Position numbers and translations under genes: made by a program. A DNA stretch of 64,000 bases from contig OZ231128.1 of NCBI GenBank assembly GCA_965153355.1, positions 12,524,001 to 12,588,000 of the forward strand, read 5' to 3'. The DNA is from Flaccisagitta enflata. Taxonomy: Eukaryota; Chaetognatha; Sagittoidea; Aphragmophora. Of the stretch, positions 11,889 through 23,703 are shown piece by piece (the stretch's first letter is position 1; the number at the start of each line of letters is the position of its first letter). Below the pieces are notes generated by a model that worked only from the letters and a program-made list of their open reading frames with translations, was not told the DNA's origin and did not search any database.

Positions 11889-12120
11889 GTTTTAGTTGCG
11901 GACACGCAACTCTTTTATAGGCTCTGTCCGTCCGACGGTCCGTCCATCCGTCCATCCGTCCATGGGAACGAGTCGAAAAGTGGGAAAACGAGCCTATTGG
12001 AAGCTTTTTCTGTATGTGTTTGTGTTGAAATGGGGGTTTGGTGGGGCGTTGGGTGTGGATGGGGGTTAACCGCCCCTGCCCACCCGTCCGCAACGATATT
12101 GTGACCCCGCGTCACTTGTT
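11889..12120 (+). mobile_element. Hairpin element, TTGCG subfamily (GTGAC end)
   Basis: Hairpin AGTTGCGGACACGCAACT (11894-11911), then GGCTCTGTCCGTCC, an array, and the middle GAGTCGAAAAGTGGGAAAAC. CCACCCGTCCGCAACG carries the distal arm, followed by the small hairpin GTGACCCCGCGTCAC and TTGTT. The distal arm matches the stem arm. Confidence 0.8.
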
Positions 12121-12849
12121 AAGAAATAGTATGTGAGAGACAAAAAAGACAAACTGAGATTGAGAGACAAACAGAGACAAACAGAGACAAAGAGAAAATG
12201 AGAATAACAATATAAGAAAAAGAGAAAAAAATTCGCCGAGACAAATGGGAAAAAAGGAGAAAGAGAGATGCAAGGGACAAACAGAATGAGGGACAAACAG
12301 AATTGAGGCATGGCACTTCCTTTGCCTACGGAATGAAATTGTGTTGACCAGCGCATTTAGTTATGTTTCAAATTTCTAGCCTGCATTACGAATGCAAATA
12401 TTCAAAATATCAAAATGGGTCTCATGGAAAGATAGATTTCAATATATCTGCAAATAGTAACAACCTAAGTAAGAGTAGTGGGAATTCGTCTAAAACTGAT
12501 ATGGAAGTTGGTCACTTTCTTTTGTGAAAAAGTGCAGTTATCCTCCACCAATTCCAACTTGGATCCAAACTTGGATGTTAAATCCGAAATGTCGTTAAAT
12601 CAGGTGACGAAAAGGCAATAGCCCACTGTACCACTCAGTGCCATTGTGATTGTTAATTGTCAAATACCAAATTGTACCTTTCAAAGTGCCATTTATTCAC
12701 CACTCTTTTCAATAGTATGCACATTGCACAGCTGGGAAGAATTAAGAATCCACACTGTGTTCATTTTTGTCGTGTCATCACAAAGTGAAGACTGGTGAAA
12801 AAACCGGGCGCGGGGCCGGCAGGTTGTTTGACTGATTTCTTCCAACGTG

Positions 12850-12852
<3 letters not shown>

Positions 12853-12910
<58 letters not shown>

Positions 12911-13016
12911 TGACCACCCAAACGCAATGTGTGACAGGAAATAGGGAAGCAGAGAAAAGAATGACAGGGGCACACACACACACACACACAAACACACAGA
13001 CAAAGACACACACACA

Positions 13017-13047
<31 letters not shown>

Positions 13048-13063
13048 TTACACACAAACACAC

Positions 13064-13094
<31 letters not shown>

Positions 13095-13096
13095 TG
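12853..13096. repeat. (GA)n and (CA)n microsatellites
   Basis: GA over 12853-12905, then about 60 bases of unique sequence, then CA with AAACA interruptions at 12970-13095. Confidence 0.95.
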
Positions 13097-13192
13097 GAAA
13101 GATAGACAGATAAAAGCAAACAAACTTTAAGTCAAAAAGACAGAAAAACTGACTAACTCTTACTCTCAGCGAACAAATGGGAAGAGTAATGT

Positions 13193-13420
13193 AACAAGTG
13201 ACGCGGGGTCACGATATCATTGAGGACGGGCGGGCAGGGGCAGCCAACCCCCATCCACAACAAACCCCACCCAATCTCCTTCAACAACACATACACAAAA
13301 GCCTAAAATATAAATTCACTTTTACTCGACTGTGCTCACAGACCCGGATGGACACTGCGCGGACCGACGGACGGGGACAGGGCGGACAATTTCTTAAAGT
13401 TGCGTGTCCGCAACTAAAAA
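13193..13420 (-). mobile_element. Hairpin element, TTGCG subfamily (GTGAC end)
   Basis: Plus-strand reading: AACAAGTGACGCGGGGTCAC, then a decayed distal arm (ATTGAGGACGGG), GGGCAGGGGCAGCC, a GGACCGACGGACGG array and the hairpin AGTTGCGTGTCCGCAACT (13398-13415) with AAAAA. Mirror image of the 11889 copy. Confidence 0.78.
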
Positions 13421-13715
13421 TGCAAGCGAGGCGGATTGAGAAGAAGAGAGAGAGAGAGAGAGAGAGCGAGCAGACCAGCCAGACCTTGTTAATGATAACG
13501 ACCTGGAGGAGGACAACAACTGCGGCAACCAACATCAACAGAGTCAAAAACGACGATGATGAAGTTACTTTATGTGTGGGTTTTGGTTCATAGAAGATTG
13601 CCGGATGACGCCTAGATACAGAGACAATATCACAGTACCGACTTTGCGATGATACACATTACACGTTATATCTCTATGAAAATATCCTTCAAACTTTAAG
13701 TTAACTGCATATGAG

Positions 13716-13903
13716 AAAGGCTGGATACATGGCTATCGTAGTTGCGTGTGGGTGGGCGGGGCAGTGGTAAAAGAGGCTAACTTGAGCGTTTTAGCACGAG
13801 CGGTTAAGCAAAAGACGCCCAAAAACGCCGAAAAAGCCAAGGGTGATGGACGGACCGACCGACATAGCGGATTATACAGTCGCGTAGCACGCAACTAAAA
13901 AGG
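13716..13903 (-). mobile_element. Hairpin element with mixed TCGCG/TTGCG stem
   Basis: GGCTGGATACATGGC end, then the distal arm AGTTGCGTGTGGG, the AAAACGCCGAAAAAGCC middle, GGACCGACCGAC and the hairpin AGTCGCGTAGCACGCAACT. The two arms differ at one position and would pair through a G-T (G-U) wobble. Confidence 0.7.
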
Positions 13904-14240
13904 AATCTTAATTCATATGTGCTTTGCCTTTGGGAATTTGCAACAGGGTGAGACAAAGGAACATGGATACCTCAAACTGTGTACGACCTGTAGATGACTC
14001 TAGTTTAAAAGCCCTGATTTAGTAATTTAAGTTTATCCGTTGGTTCATGGTCATTACTTTAGCATCGCTTACAATTACATAGTCTTAAGCTATGCTTAAG
14101 TGTTGGATGGATGAATCGCGGCCCTGACACGCTGTTTGTTAGTAAGGTGGTTACGGCATAATTGCTTCTGCTGAACCCTAACAATGCTTTTTGTCTCGTC
14201 TTACCATTAAACACTATGATATTATTCGCTTACAATTCTT

Positions 14241-14399
14241 TTATAGTTGCGGACACGCAACTCTATAAGAGGCTTTGTCCGTCCGTCCGTTGGTTGGTTG
14301 GTTGGTCGGTCCGTAACCATCGAGTCGAAAAGTGAGAAAACGCGCATTTCCGCCCCTGCCCACCCGTCCGCAACTGATGGCCGTGTATCCGGCCTTGTT
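14241..14399 (+). mobile_element. Hairpin element, TTGCG subfamily (GGCCG end)
   Basis: Hairpin AGTTGCGGACACGCAACT (14245-14262), then CTATAAGAGGCTTTG, a GTCCGTTGGTTGG array, ATCGAGTCGAAAAGTGAG, CGCCCCTGCCCACCC, the distal arm CCGCAACTG, GGCCGTGTATCCGGCC and TTGTT. Confidence 0.8.
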
Positions 14400-14992
14400 T
14401 TCCCACTCTTTTCTTGTGAGATCACCTGACCATTCATCTCATAAACATGGCCGCACAGTCAAGCTTAATGGACTGGATAGAAATATGCCTTTTACTGAAG
14501 CTGCCCTATCGATATTTTTGAAATATCTGCAAAATGCCCGATGAAACATTTGTCTACGTGCCTTAAAGGCGGGTATGCCTTAATAAAGGATGCGTCATGG
14601 CAGTGCACAGCTGCATTACGTTCTTTTCAATTTTTCCTCAGATGTTTATGTTTTAATTTTTGTATTTGTATGAGTTTTTTAGGATGAATTGTTGCACATG
14701 TCACATATATGCATAACTAACGATGAGTTGTTCAGTCCTTTAAAATCTTTACAGCCTTTTTTTTTACTTCTTTCCTTTGCATATTTCATTGTTCTCCACT
14801 TTTACCCATTAATCAGATTCTCTAAATTGTCTGCACCGTGCTTTCTAATTCTATTTGCAAAGCCAAAGGCAGAGGCTCTTTAACGTTGCATGCATGATCG
14901 TTTTCTGATACTGTCTTACACGAGTGAGGAATAGGGGAGGAGTTAAAGCAATTGAATTATTTAAAGATGAAGACGATGACGATGGAAAATGG

Positions 14993-15135
14993 TGGCGATG
15001 GTGCCGTGGTGGGGGTGCCGTGGTGGGGGTGGTGCAGTGGTGGGGGTGCCGTGGTGGGGGTGCCGTGGTGGGGGTGAAGTGGTGGGGGTGGTGCAGTGGT
15101 GGGGGTGCCGTGGTGGGGGTGCCGTGGTGGTCAGG
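14993..15135. repeat. G-rich minisatellite GCCGTGGTGGGGGT
   Basis: Tandem 12-15 base units of the type GTGGTGGGGGTGCC. It directly abuts the hairpin element that starts at 15145. The strand carries runs of five G at regular spacing. Confidence 0.9.
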
Positions 15136-15144
15136 GTTTTGGGT

Positions 15145-15300
15145 TTTTTAGTTGCGGACACGCAACTCTTTAAGAGGCTTTGTCTGTCCGTTGGTCCGTT
15201 GGTCCGTCGGTCCGTAATGATCGAGTTGGAAAGTGTGAAAACGCGCATTTCCGCCCCTGCTCACCCGTCCGCAACTGGTGGCCGTGTATCCGGCCTTGTT
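15145..15300 (+). mobile_element. Hairpin element, TTGCG subfamily (GGCCG end)
   Basis: Near twin of the 14241 copy: hairpin AGTTGCGGACACGCAACT (15150-15167), a GTCCGTTGGTCC array, the distal arm CCGCAACTG, GGCCGTGTATCCGGCC and TTGTT. The pair lie about 900 bases apart in the same orientation. Confidence 0.8.
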
Positions 15301-15479
15301 TTTAATCTTTCTGTCCCTGCTCAATGTAGCTGTTTACCCTTTTTGTCCGTCAGAGAGCGAGAAACAGCTTGACAGACTGACTGGTATACTAACACACAGG
15401 CAAACAGAAGGAGAGAAACAGAGAAACAGAGACAGAAATAGTAATCGTGCCTGTATATGATTGAATTTTCCTCATTCCC

Positions 15480-16030
15480 TCGTAGGGGATGGGGGATCAA
15501 AGGGGGAGGAAATCAAAGGGGGGAAAGAGAGAAAAAAAGAAAATATGGGGAAAACATAACTTTTGACAGTACCAAATTATAAAACCTGATTTGTAAAACA
15601 CTATTTAAACCTTAACTTCACTGTTTTATTGCTTTATGGGGAAGAAAATCATAGAATTTGAAACGCGACGCGAAGCGTCGCGGGGAAGAAAATCAAAGGC
15701 GGGGGGGGGGAGTGAAAGTGGAAAGAAAATGCGAAAAGAAAAGACAAACAGAAACAAAAAGACAGCGATATAGACAGAAAGGCGATAACTCCAAAGAGAC
15801 AGAACTCTCTCAATTCTCCCTTCCCACGTACGTGTATAATGGCGGCATGTTCTTGCTTAGCTGTTCTCCCTAAAACGAAACCTGGGAAGCTTTGCGTTTG
15901 ATTTACAGTCTCCTTCATCTCATCCTCCTTCTCTTCCTCCTCTTCCTCTTCCTCCTCCATCTATCTATTCATCTTCACTTCCGCCTCTTCCTCCTCCTCC
16001 TCCCCCTTCTCCTCATTCCAACTCTTAGAT
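15480..16030. other. Low-complexity purine/pyrimidine intergenic region
   Basis: GGGGGAGGAAATC-type and CTCCTCTTCC-type low-complexity stretches. No gene is supported. Confidence 0.5.
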
Positions 16031-16184
16031 AAGTGAATCGTATCACATATATCGTTCATGATGCCCCCGCGCGCCCGCGACCGCGTCTCTCTACCCGCTT
16101 TTCTTATTACCATATTTGTCTCTCGTTTCCTTCTTTTCCCCTGCTATATCTTCTCTGCATTACTTTCTTTCCTCTGTTTCACTC

Positions 16185-16420
16185 TTTCCTTTCCCTTCCT
16201 TCCTTTCCTTCCTTTCCTTCCTTTCCTTCCTTTCCTTCCTTTCCTTCCTTTCCTTCCTTTCTTTCCTTTCTTGCCTTTCTTTCCTTCCTTTCCTTCCTTT
16301 CCTTCCTTTCCTTCCTTTCCTTTCTTTCCTTCTTTTCCTTTCTTTTCATTCCTTCTTTTCTTTTCATTCCTTCCTTTCCTTTCTTACCTTTCTTACCTTC
16401 CTTTCTTTCCTTTCTGCTCA
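16185..16420. repeat. (TTTCCTTCC)n minisatellite
   Basis: Pyrimidine-only repeat with a 9-base unit (TTTCCTTCC) drifting to TTTCTT variants; open in three frames on the plus strand because it lacks purines. Confidence 0.9.
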
Positions 16421-16520
16421 TACTTTTTTCAATCTTTCCCTCTATCCCTTTCCTCTTTCTCTCCCATGTTTCCTCCTTCTTCTTTCCCCTTCTTTATTAA
16501 TCTTTTAGCCTTACCTGCCA

Positions 16521-16719
16521 TTTTTCGTCGCGTGCTACGCGACTCTACACCCCGCTTTGTCCGTCGGTCGGTTAATCAGTCGGACAATTGGTCTGTCACA
16601 TTTTTTTTTTAATGACTTTTATTCTTTGACCTTACTGCTCCAGCCCAAAGGGTCTGGTGACCTCAAATATGGCCCCTGCCCACCCACACGCGACTGGGGT
16701 AGCCGTGTATCCGGCCTTG
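16521..16719 (+). mobile_element. Hairpin element, TCGCG subfamily
   Basis: Hairpin GTCGCGTGCTACGCGAC (about 16527-16543), CCCCGCTTTG, a GTCCGTCGGTCGG array, a T-rich middle and GGTGACCTCAAATATGGCC. CACCCACACGCGACTG carries the distal arm, then GGTAGCCGTGTATCCGGCC and TTGT. Confidence 0.78.
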
Positions 16720-16892
16720 TCTCCCCAACTCCACCTTGATTTTTTTCTTTAATCTCTTCTATCTCTTCTATCCCCTAGTCTCTTTTAACTTTCTACGCTC
16801 CTTGTCTCTCTGTATCGGTCTTTTTTTGTCTTCCTGGTTCCTTCTCTGTCCATCTGTCCACCTGTTCTCTGTCACAGTCTCGCTCTCTGTCT

Positions 16893-17110
<218 letters not shown>

Positions 17111-17254
17111 GCCTCCTGTCGCAAATATGAAAGCAACAATATGAAAGGCGCTTCTTGCTTGAAAGCATTTTTCTCTTTTATAACTGGGTTCCCCCGCTCA
17201 TCGTATCTTTAGCCCCACAAACGTGTGAGAGGAATGCACATCTCCTTTTTTTTC

Positions 17255-17275
17255 AATCTTCTTTCTTTCTTTCTC

Positions 17276-17339
<64 letters not shown>

Positions 17340-17611
17340 TCATTCTGTCTTTCTTTCTTTGTCTCTTCCTTCATTCTCTCTTTCTTTCTACATTCCTTTC
17401 TTCCTTTCTTTCCCTCTTTCTTTCTCTCTTTATTTCTATCTTTCTTTCTTTCTTTATCTCTCTTTTTCCCTCCTTTCTCTCCTTCTTTCTTTCTACATTT
17501 TTGTTCTTTTCTTTCCCTCATTCTCTCTTTCTTTCTTTCTTTTTGTCTCTGTGTCTGTCCGGCTCTCTGTCTCTCTCTGTCTCTCTCTGTCTCTCTCTGT
17601 CTGTCTGTCTG

Positions 17612-17670
<59 letters not shown>
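17255..17670. repeat. (CTTT)n, CTGT and (CT)n microsatellite cluster
   Basis: Pyrimidine-rich tetranucleotides pass into GTCTCTCT and CT runs. The long Arg-Glu/Lys frame on the other strand is a repeat translation. Confidence 0.93.
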
Positions 17671-17671
<1 letters not shown>

Positions 17672-17714
17672 ACTCTGGTTCTCTAGCTCCTCTTGAATTA
17701 TCGCTGCCTTTCTA

Positions 17715-17975
17715 CCGGATGGGAAGGGGAAGAAGGGGGAGAAGAGCGAGGGAGAGGGGGGTATGAGCGAGGAAGAAGGGTGAGAAGAGCGAGAGAGAAG
17801 GGGAGAAGGGGGAGAAGGGTGAGGGAGAAGGGAAGAAGAGCGAGAAGGGGGAAAAGAGCGAGGGAGAGGGGGGATGAGCGAGGAAGAAGGGCGAGAAGAG
17901 CAAGAGAGAAGGGGAGAAGGGGGAGAAGAGTGAGGGAGAAAGGGAGAAGGGGGAGAAGAGCGAGGGAGAAACCAG
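17715..17975. repeat. Purine minisatellite GAGAAGGGGGAGAAGAGCGAG
   Basis: Units of about 27 bases made of GAGAAGGG and AGCGAGGGAGAA blocks, one strand purine-only apart from regular C residues. Confidence 0.88.
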
Positions 17976-18519
17976 GGCATAAGAAGGGGTTTTGAGAAAT
18001 GAATGAAAGGAGACTGGTAATGAAATAGGAAACGGGAAAGGGGACTCAAAGGAACAGGAGTACTTGACTTGAAAAGGGAGGAATTGAAAGGGGGGGGGGG
18101 AGAGGAAGGAGATAAGGGTATCTGGGCCATGCAATTGATTAAGGGGAAGAAGGTGATGGGGAAGAAACGTTAGTTAGGAGCTGTAAATGGAACTTGGAGA
18201 CTGAAAATAAATCAGAAAAGGGTAAAAAACAGGATCAAAAGGGTTTTCAAATCTTTTCTTTACAAATACAACTGAATATTTGTAAATGAGAACAAGGAAT
18301 GTTAGGGGGGTTAGGGATGGAGGTGGGGTGGGGGTGCTTTAGCAAGAGACGAGGAGACGAATAGATGATGAGACGGGAGAGTGGACGTGAAAGGGAAATA
18401 AAAGAAGGGAACTCGCAGGGGAACGGAGAACTACGCGCTTGGAAAAGGGCTCCATTAAGTAAGAGGAAACACCGCAGCCACAGAGAAAAAAAAGAAAAAC
18501 AGAAATTTTTTTTTTATCC

Positions 18520-18605
18520 TTTTTGAATGCGTCCTCGCATCCTTATAATAAGCTGTGTCCGTCTGTCTGTCTGTCTGTCTGTTGGTCTGTAGGTCATGTA
18601 TTAAA
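18520..18605 (+). mobile_element. Hairpin-element 5' part, ATGCG subfamily
   Basis: AATGCGTCCTCGCATCC forms an ATGCG/CGCAT stem, followed by TTATAATAAGCTGTG and a GTCTGTCTGTCTG array. No distal end of this subfamily is seen nearby, so the copy is truncated. Confidence 0.5.
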
Positions 18606-18753
18606 AAATCATGCATTTTTTCAACGGTAAAGTGGTTCTAACCCAGTAAAAGAAGCATATATAAAGTAATTCATTCATCAAACCATTTATTTATTCATAA
18701 ATGACATTCATGCTAAAGAAATATTCATTTAAAAATAAACATTCATTCACAAA

Positions 18754-18976
18754 GAAGGCGGGATACACGGCTACCCTAGTAGCGTGTGGGTGGAAGGCAG
18801 TGATAGAGAAGGTCACTGAGGCATTTGGGCAGGAGCAGTGAGCTCAAAACGATCAAAAACGCCAAATAAGTAAAATGGGGACAGACTAACCAACCAACCC
18901 ATGGACGGATGGACAAAGCAGAGACTAAAAATATTCATTCAGAGAGGACGCGTCATTGGCCTACTTAGCCTTGTTT
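18754..18976 (-). mobile_element. Hairpin element lacking its hairpin, plus a second element end
   Basis: GGCGGGATACACGGCTACCC, the distal arm AGTAGCGTGTGGG, GGGCAGGAGC, CAAAAACGCC and a CAACCAACCC array, then AAAGCAGAGACTAAAAA where the palindrome should be; the stem is deleted. A GTGCG-subfamily distal end (GGCCTACTTAGCCTTGTT) follows directly. Confidence 0.55.
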
Positions 18977-20097
18977 TTTTCTTTTGTACCGTGATGAAGA
19001 CATATTAAGAACGAGTTGACAAATAACAGACGTACGTAAGAAAGCACAGACTTACGAGCCGGTTACCGACAAAGACAATTCACAAAATAAAACAAAATGA
19101 AAATGCATAACCTGTAAAGATTGGGTCCAGAAACAAGCGCAAGCCCCGTTAATCATAACTTAATGTTTGAGTGCTAGCTTGAATTATGATTACAGGCCTT
19201 TTTTTAGAGCGGGCCCGCAGGCCCAAGGCCCACATTTTGGCTGTCAGGCCCGCTGTTTTGGCTGGCTGGGGGCCCAGTTGGCCCGCTCTCATTTCGTTGT
19301 TTACTTTGCATTCAACTTTTTTTTTCCAAATTACTTTGATCAGTTACTAGATTCGCGAAACAAAAGGATGCTAAAACAATAATCTGAATATTCTCTCCTT
19401 TGCTATATTCAAAGAAGAAAGAAAAAAATGCTTATGTTAAATCACAATTTGTATCCCATCGGGTAATAAAAATACAAGCCTGCCCTCCTCTGGAAACAGT
19501 TCCCTGTGGTCAGTGGTTGCATGGAGTGTTCCGATTAAATATTGGCAAAAAAATCAGCAAAGGAAATTTCCTTCTACATGCCTTTCACCTATAAAGTGTA
19601 GGTGTTGAGAATCTGACTCAATGGGCACAGCGGTGTTTGTTTTATTAGGTGTTTACTGTTTAATTGATAAGATGGTTGATTAATTAAGCCATGTTTGTCA
19701 ATTGTACATAACAATTACATTCATTGAGCATTTCATCCCCTACTCTGGTTGTAGGTATGCTGGAATAGCTCGTCAACTGCTTCTCTGAAGCTGCAATCTG
19801 AATTTTGAAGGATTTCTGTATGTATTGATGTGAAGAGCCCTGAGACATTTTCCTTTTATGAAGTTTGATTTTGGTTTGAGCAAAAGACATGTTAGTACTT
19901 AGGTGGAGCCTTTGCAGGCTGGAACTGCTCGTCAAATGCTTCCCTGAAGCTAAAAGGTCTAAACTGATTGATATGACACTTGCCTTATAAAATTTTGATC
20001 AGGATTGACCTTTAGTCATCTCGAGACCTCTAGTGTTGCAGATTTCCTGGTAAATTTGCAGTATGCATGCTGGAACAGCTCGTCAACTGCTTCTCAG

Positions 20098-20640
20098 GCT
20101 TTTTGGGCAGCGGCCCCAAAGGGGATGAAGTCCTGTAGAACACTGAGGATTTTCGTTTGTTCATTCATTCATGCGTTCGTCCCTTTGTTCATTCATTTGT
20201 TTGTCCGTTCGTTTATTCGTTCATTCGATTGTCCCCCCCAGGCTCTCTAAGGTCTGAAATCTGCCCTCTCAGGCCTAAAAGGTAAAATCTGCCTTCTCAG
20301 GCTTGAAATCTGCCCTCTCAGGCCTTAAATCTGCCCTCTCAGACCTAAAATTTGTCCTTTCAGGCCTAAAACCTGTCCTCTCAGGCCTTGAATCTGCCCT
20401 CTCAAGTCTGCAATCTGCCCTCTTAGGCCTTGAATCTGCCCTCTCAGGCCTTAAATTTGCCCTCGCAGGCCTGAAATCTATCCTCTCAGGCCTTGAATCT
20501 GCCCTCTCAGGCCTGAAATCTGCCCTCTCAGATTCAAGGCGGATGGACAGATGAACGAATAGACGAGCAAACAAACGAACAAACAAAAATCCCCTGTTTT
20601 ACAGGTTTTTGTCCCCTTTGGGGCCGCTGCCCTGCAATTT
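20098..20640. mobile_element. Minisatellite element with GGGCAGCGGCC inverted ends
   Basis: The left end GGGCAGCGGCCCCAAAGGGG and AAGTCCTGTAGAACAC match the inverted right end (ACAGGTTTTTGTCCCC, TTTGGGGCCGCTGCCC). Between them lie about 14 units of a 21-bp repeat (CTGAAATCTGCCCTCTCAGGC, 20240-20540). The ends contain the hairpin CCCCAAAGGGG. All frames are open because the unit is 7 codons long; this is not a gene. Confidence 0.72.
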
Positions 20641-20730
20641 ACAACCATGCAAAGCAGGGCAATGGGTATCACTGACCATGTATTGCCCTTGGGCGACCTG
20701 TTTGTCCATATTGGACTTAATTATGATTTT

Positions 20731-21125
20731 AAGCTTTTTGGGCAGCGGCCTGGAAGGGGACAAAGTCCTGTAGAACACAGGGGGACTTTCGTTTGTTTGT
20801 CCGTTCATTAGTTTGTTTGTCCCCCTCCCTCTCATCAGGCCCCTCAAGCCTCAAATCTGTCCTCTCAGGCTTTAAATATGGCATCTCAGGCCTCAGATCC
20901 AGCCTCTCAGGCCTCAAATCCTGCCTCAGGCCTCAAACCTGGCCTCTCAGACCTTAAATTAGGCCTCTCAGGCCTTAAATCCAAATTCTCTCTTAGGCCT
21001 CATATCAGCCATCTAAGCCTCAATTTAGGCTCTCAAGCCTCAAGCCTCAAGCCTCAAGTCAACACTCTCAAGCTTCCAATTGGCATTCTCAGGCCTTACA
21101 TCAGCCTTCTTAGACCTGTTTAGGC
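20731..21125. mobile_element. Minisatellite element, second copy (left end)
   Basis: Starts TTTTTGGGCAGCGGCCTGG with AAGTCCTGTAGAACACAGGG and continues into diverged CTCAGGCCTCAAATC units. Its matching right end may be the inverted GGCCGCTGACC at about 23043, which would mean other copies are nested inside it. Confidence 0.5.
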
Positions 21126-21539
21126 CTTGAATAAACCTTGAGGAGGCTGGTTGGGTGGTAGACCAGAGTACTGAAGTTCTCATGAAAGTTGAAACAACAT
21201 TGCCCTTATAAAAGGAGGCCAGAATTCTCCAATATACAAAGGATGAAAGCCTTGCAAGCTTTCAATCCTTTAATACTGTCAAACAAAACGCTTACCTGAC
21301 AAAATTATCAGCTTGACTACATACCTCATTAGTATAGGTTTGGACAGGCCTATACCATTTAGTATACACAAAATATCTTACAAAAGTTACAATCAAAGAT
21401 TACTAATAGATACTCATAGATATATATAATATATAATAGATACTCATAGATCACCTACCATACATTGATTCCTTTCTTTAGAGTACTTGTACCAAGTTTC
21501 AACCTAATTAGTTGAAAATACCGAAGTTATGCATGTTTT

Positions 21540-21870
21540 CCATTTTTGGGCAGCGGCCTTGAAGGGGCTAATGACCTATGCTTTCACACAAAGAGGAAAT
21601 ATCTCCTTCCTCTTGTCAACCCCCCTCTCCCTCGAGGCCCAAATCCTAATCTTGAGGCTCAAATCCTAGCCTTGAGGCTCAAATCCCAGTCTTGAGGCTC
21701 AAATCCCAGACTTGAGGCTCAAATCCCAGTCTTGAGGCTCAAATCTCAGTCTCGAGGCTCAATTCCTAGGCTTGAGGGTCAAATCCCAGCCCCAAGGGTC
21801 AATTCTTAGCTTAAAAGCTCAAATCCCAGCATCATGGTTCCAACCCCACTTATAGGCTGGTAGGCTGGAT
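21540..21870. mobile_element. Minisatellite element, variant 2 (AAATCCCAGTCTTGAGGCTC)
   Basis: Starts TTTTTGGGCAGCGGCCTTG, AAGGGGCTAATGACC, CTTTCACACA. The core is a 20-bp unit (CTTGAGGCTCAAATCCCAGT) repeated about nine times. Same end type as the complete copy at 52248-52716. Confidence 0.6.
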
Positions 21871-22084
21871 AGGCGCATTAGGGGAAGGGGGATGGATTGT
21901 CACACACAATAGTATTTAAAGTGGCATACCCTCGTACAACTTTCCACTAGATATGAATTCATAACAGGTCGCCCAAGGGCAATATGTGGTCAGCGATACC
22001 CGTTGCCCTGCTTTGCATTATTGTGAAATGGAATGAGAGGAAGCAGTCCTGTAGATCACAGGGGGACTTTTGTTTGTTTGTCCA

Positions 22085-22495
22085 TTTGTCCATCTGCCCC
22101 CCCCCCCCCCGCCCTCTCAGGCCTGAAATCTGCCCTCTCCAGCCTGAAATCTACCCTCTCAGGCCTGAAATCTACCCTCTCAGGCCTTGAATCTGTGAGA
22201 GCAGAGCTTGAGAGGCCAGATTTCAGGCCTGAGAGGCCAGATTTCAGGCCGGAGAGAGCAGATTCAAGGCCTAAGAGGGCAGATTTCAGGCTGGGGAGGA
22301 CAGATTCAAGGCCTAAGAGGGCAGATTTCAGGCCTGAGAGGGTAGATTTCAGGCCTGACAGGGCAGATTTCAGGCCTGAGAGGCCCGGGGGGGGGGGGGA
22401 CAAACGAATGAACGGACGGACAAACGAACAAAAGTCCCCCCGTGTTCTACAGGATTTTGTCTCCTTTGGGGCCGCTGCCCAAAAAGTTATCCAAT
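22085..22495. repeat. Inverted minisatellite block with GGCCGCTGCCC end
   Basis: 21-bp units on the plus strand (22110-22190) switch at about 22200 to the same unit in inverse orientation (22205-22385). The block is bounded by C13 (about 22098) and G12 (about 22386) runs and closed by the inverted element end TTTGGGGCCGCTGCCC. This makes a large potential hairpin. Confidence 0.65.
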
Positions 22496-23703
22496 TTTTG
22501 AAATTTTAAAACAGCCAGCCATTTGGTCACAAACAAAACAAGTCTCCCAAGGGCAATATATGGTCAGCGATATCCGTTGCCACGCTAGGAGTGATTGTGA
22601 ATTGGAGTGAGGGGAAGCAGGACAGCGGCCTGAAAGGGGGTGAAGTCTTGTAGAACACAGGACTTTCATTTGTCCTGCCTGAAGTGGGTAAGATGCTACA
22701 TAGAGGGCTGACTAAGGCCTTCAAGAGCTTAAACTGAGGTCCAAGAAGGCTGATGTAAGGCCTGAGAATGCCAATTGGAAGCTTGAGGGTTAGATGGCTA
22801 ATATTACGCCTAAGAGAGAATTTGGATTAAAGGCCTGGTTTGAGGTCTGGAGGCCAAGTTTAAGGCTTGAGAGGCAGAATTTGAGGCTTAAGTGGTTGGA
22901 TTTGAGGCCTGAGATTCCATATTTGAGGCCTGAGAGGCCAGATTTGAGGCCTGAGGGGCCTGATGGCGGGGGGGACGAACAAACTAATGAACGGACATAC
23001 AAAAGAAAGTCCCCCTTGTGTTCTACAGGACTTCATCCCCTTCAAGGCCGCTGACCAAAAAGCTTAAGATTATTATTAAGTCGAATATGGACAAAAAAGC
23101 CTGAGAAGCAGTTGATGAGCTGTTCCAGCATGCATATTGCAAATTTACCAGGAAATCTGCAACATGAGAGGTCTTGAGATGACCAAAGGTCAAACCTGAT
23201 AAAAATTTTATAAGGCAAGAGTCATATCAATCAGTTTAGACCTTTTAGCTTCAGGGAAGCATTTGACGAGCAGTTCCAACTTGCCTAAGGCTCCACCCAA
23301 GTACTAAAATGTCTTTAGCTCAAACCAAAATCAAACTTCATGAAAGGAAAGTGTCTGAGGGCTCTTCACATCAAAACAGGATAATTCCTTGGCAGATTTT
23401 TTTGTCAATATTTAATCGGAACAATCCATGCAACCACTGACCACAGGGAACTGTTTCCAGAGGAGGGCAGGCTTGTATTTTTATTACCCGATGAGATACG
23501 AACTGTGAAATGGTAACCCTTTAAATAGCAAAATAGACTTTACCTTTTCTCTGTTTCTCCGTTGGGCACGCTGAAATTTGGAGGAGCAGGCCCGGTAGGC
23601 CCACTCAGATAAATGACTAAGAAAAGGCCTGATGATGAGTGAAGAACAAGAGTTTCCCGATCAACAAAAAAAGCGAGGACCTGTACTCAAGCTTATTCCT
23701 TAA

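Larger units (their letters stand above)
19190..23627. mobile_element. 4.4-kb composite element with long inverted arms
   Basis: Left arm (about 19430-20110) and right arm (about 23100-23520) are inverted copies. Examples are CCCTGTGGTCAGTGGTTGCA against TGCAACCACTGACCACAGGG, and GTCAACTGCTTCTC against GAGAAGCAGTTGATG. The outer ends carry CAGGCCTTTT-type sequence with GGGCCC-rich palindromes (19193-19300 and 23580-23627). The interior consists of minisatellite-cored elements. I see no transposase. Confidence 0.6.

Noticed and set aside
20275-20586. Seven-residue repeat proteins (SGLKSAL or RPERADF type) on both strands
   Set aside because: The DNA unit is 21 bases, so every frame stays open. 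Both strands give equally good repeats, and the block is bounded by transposon ends.
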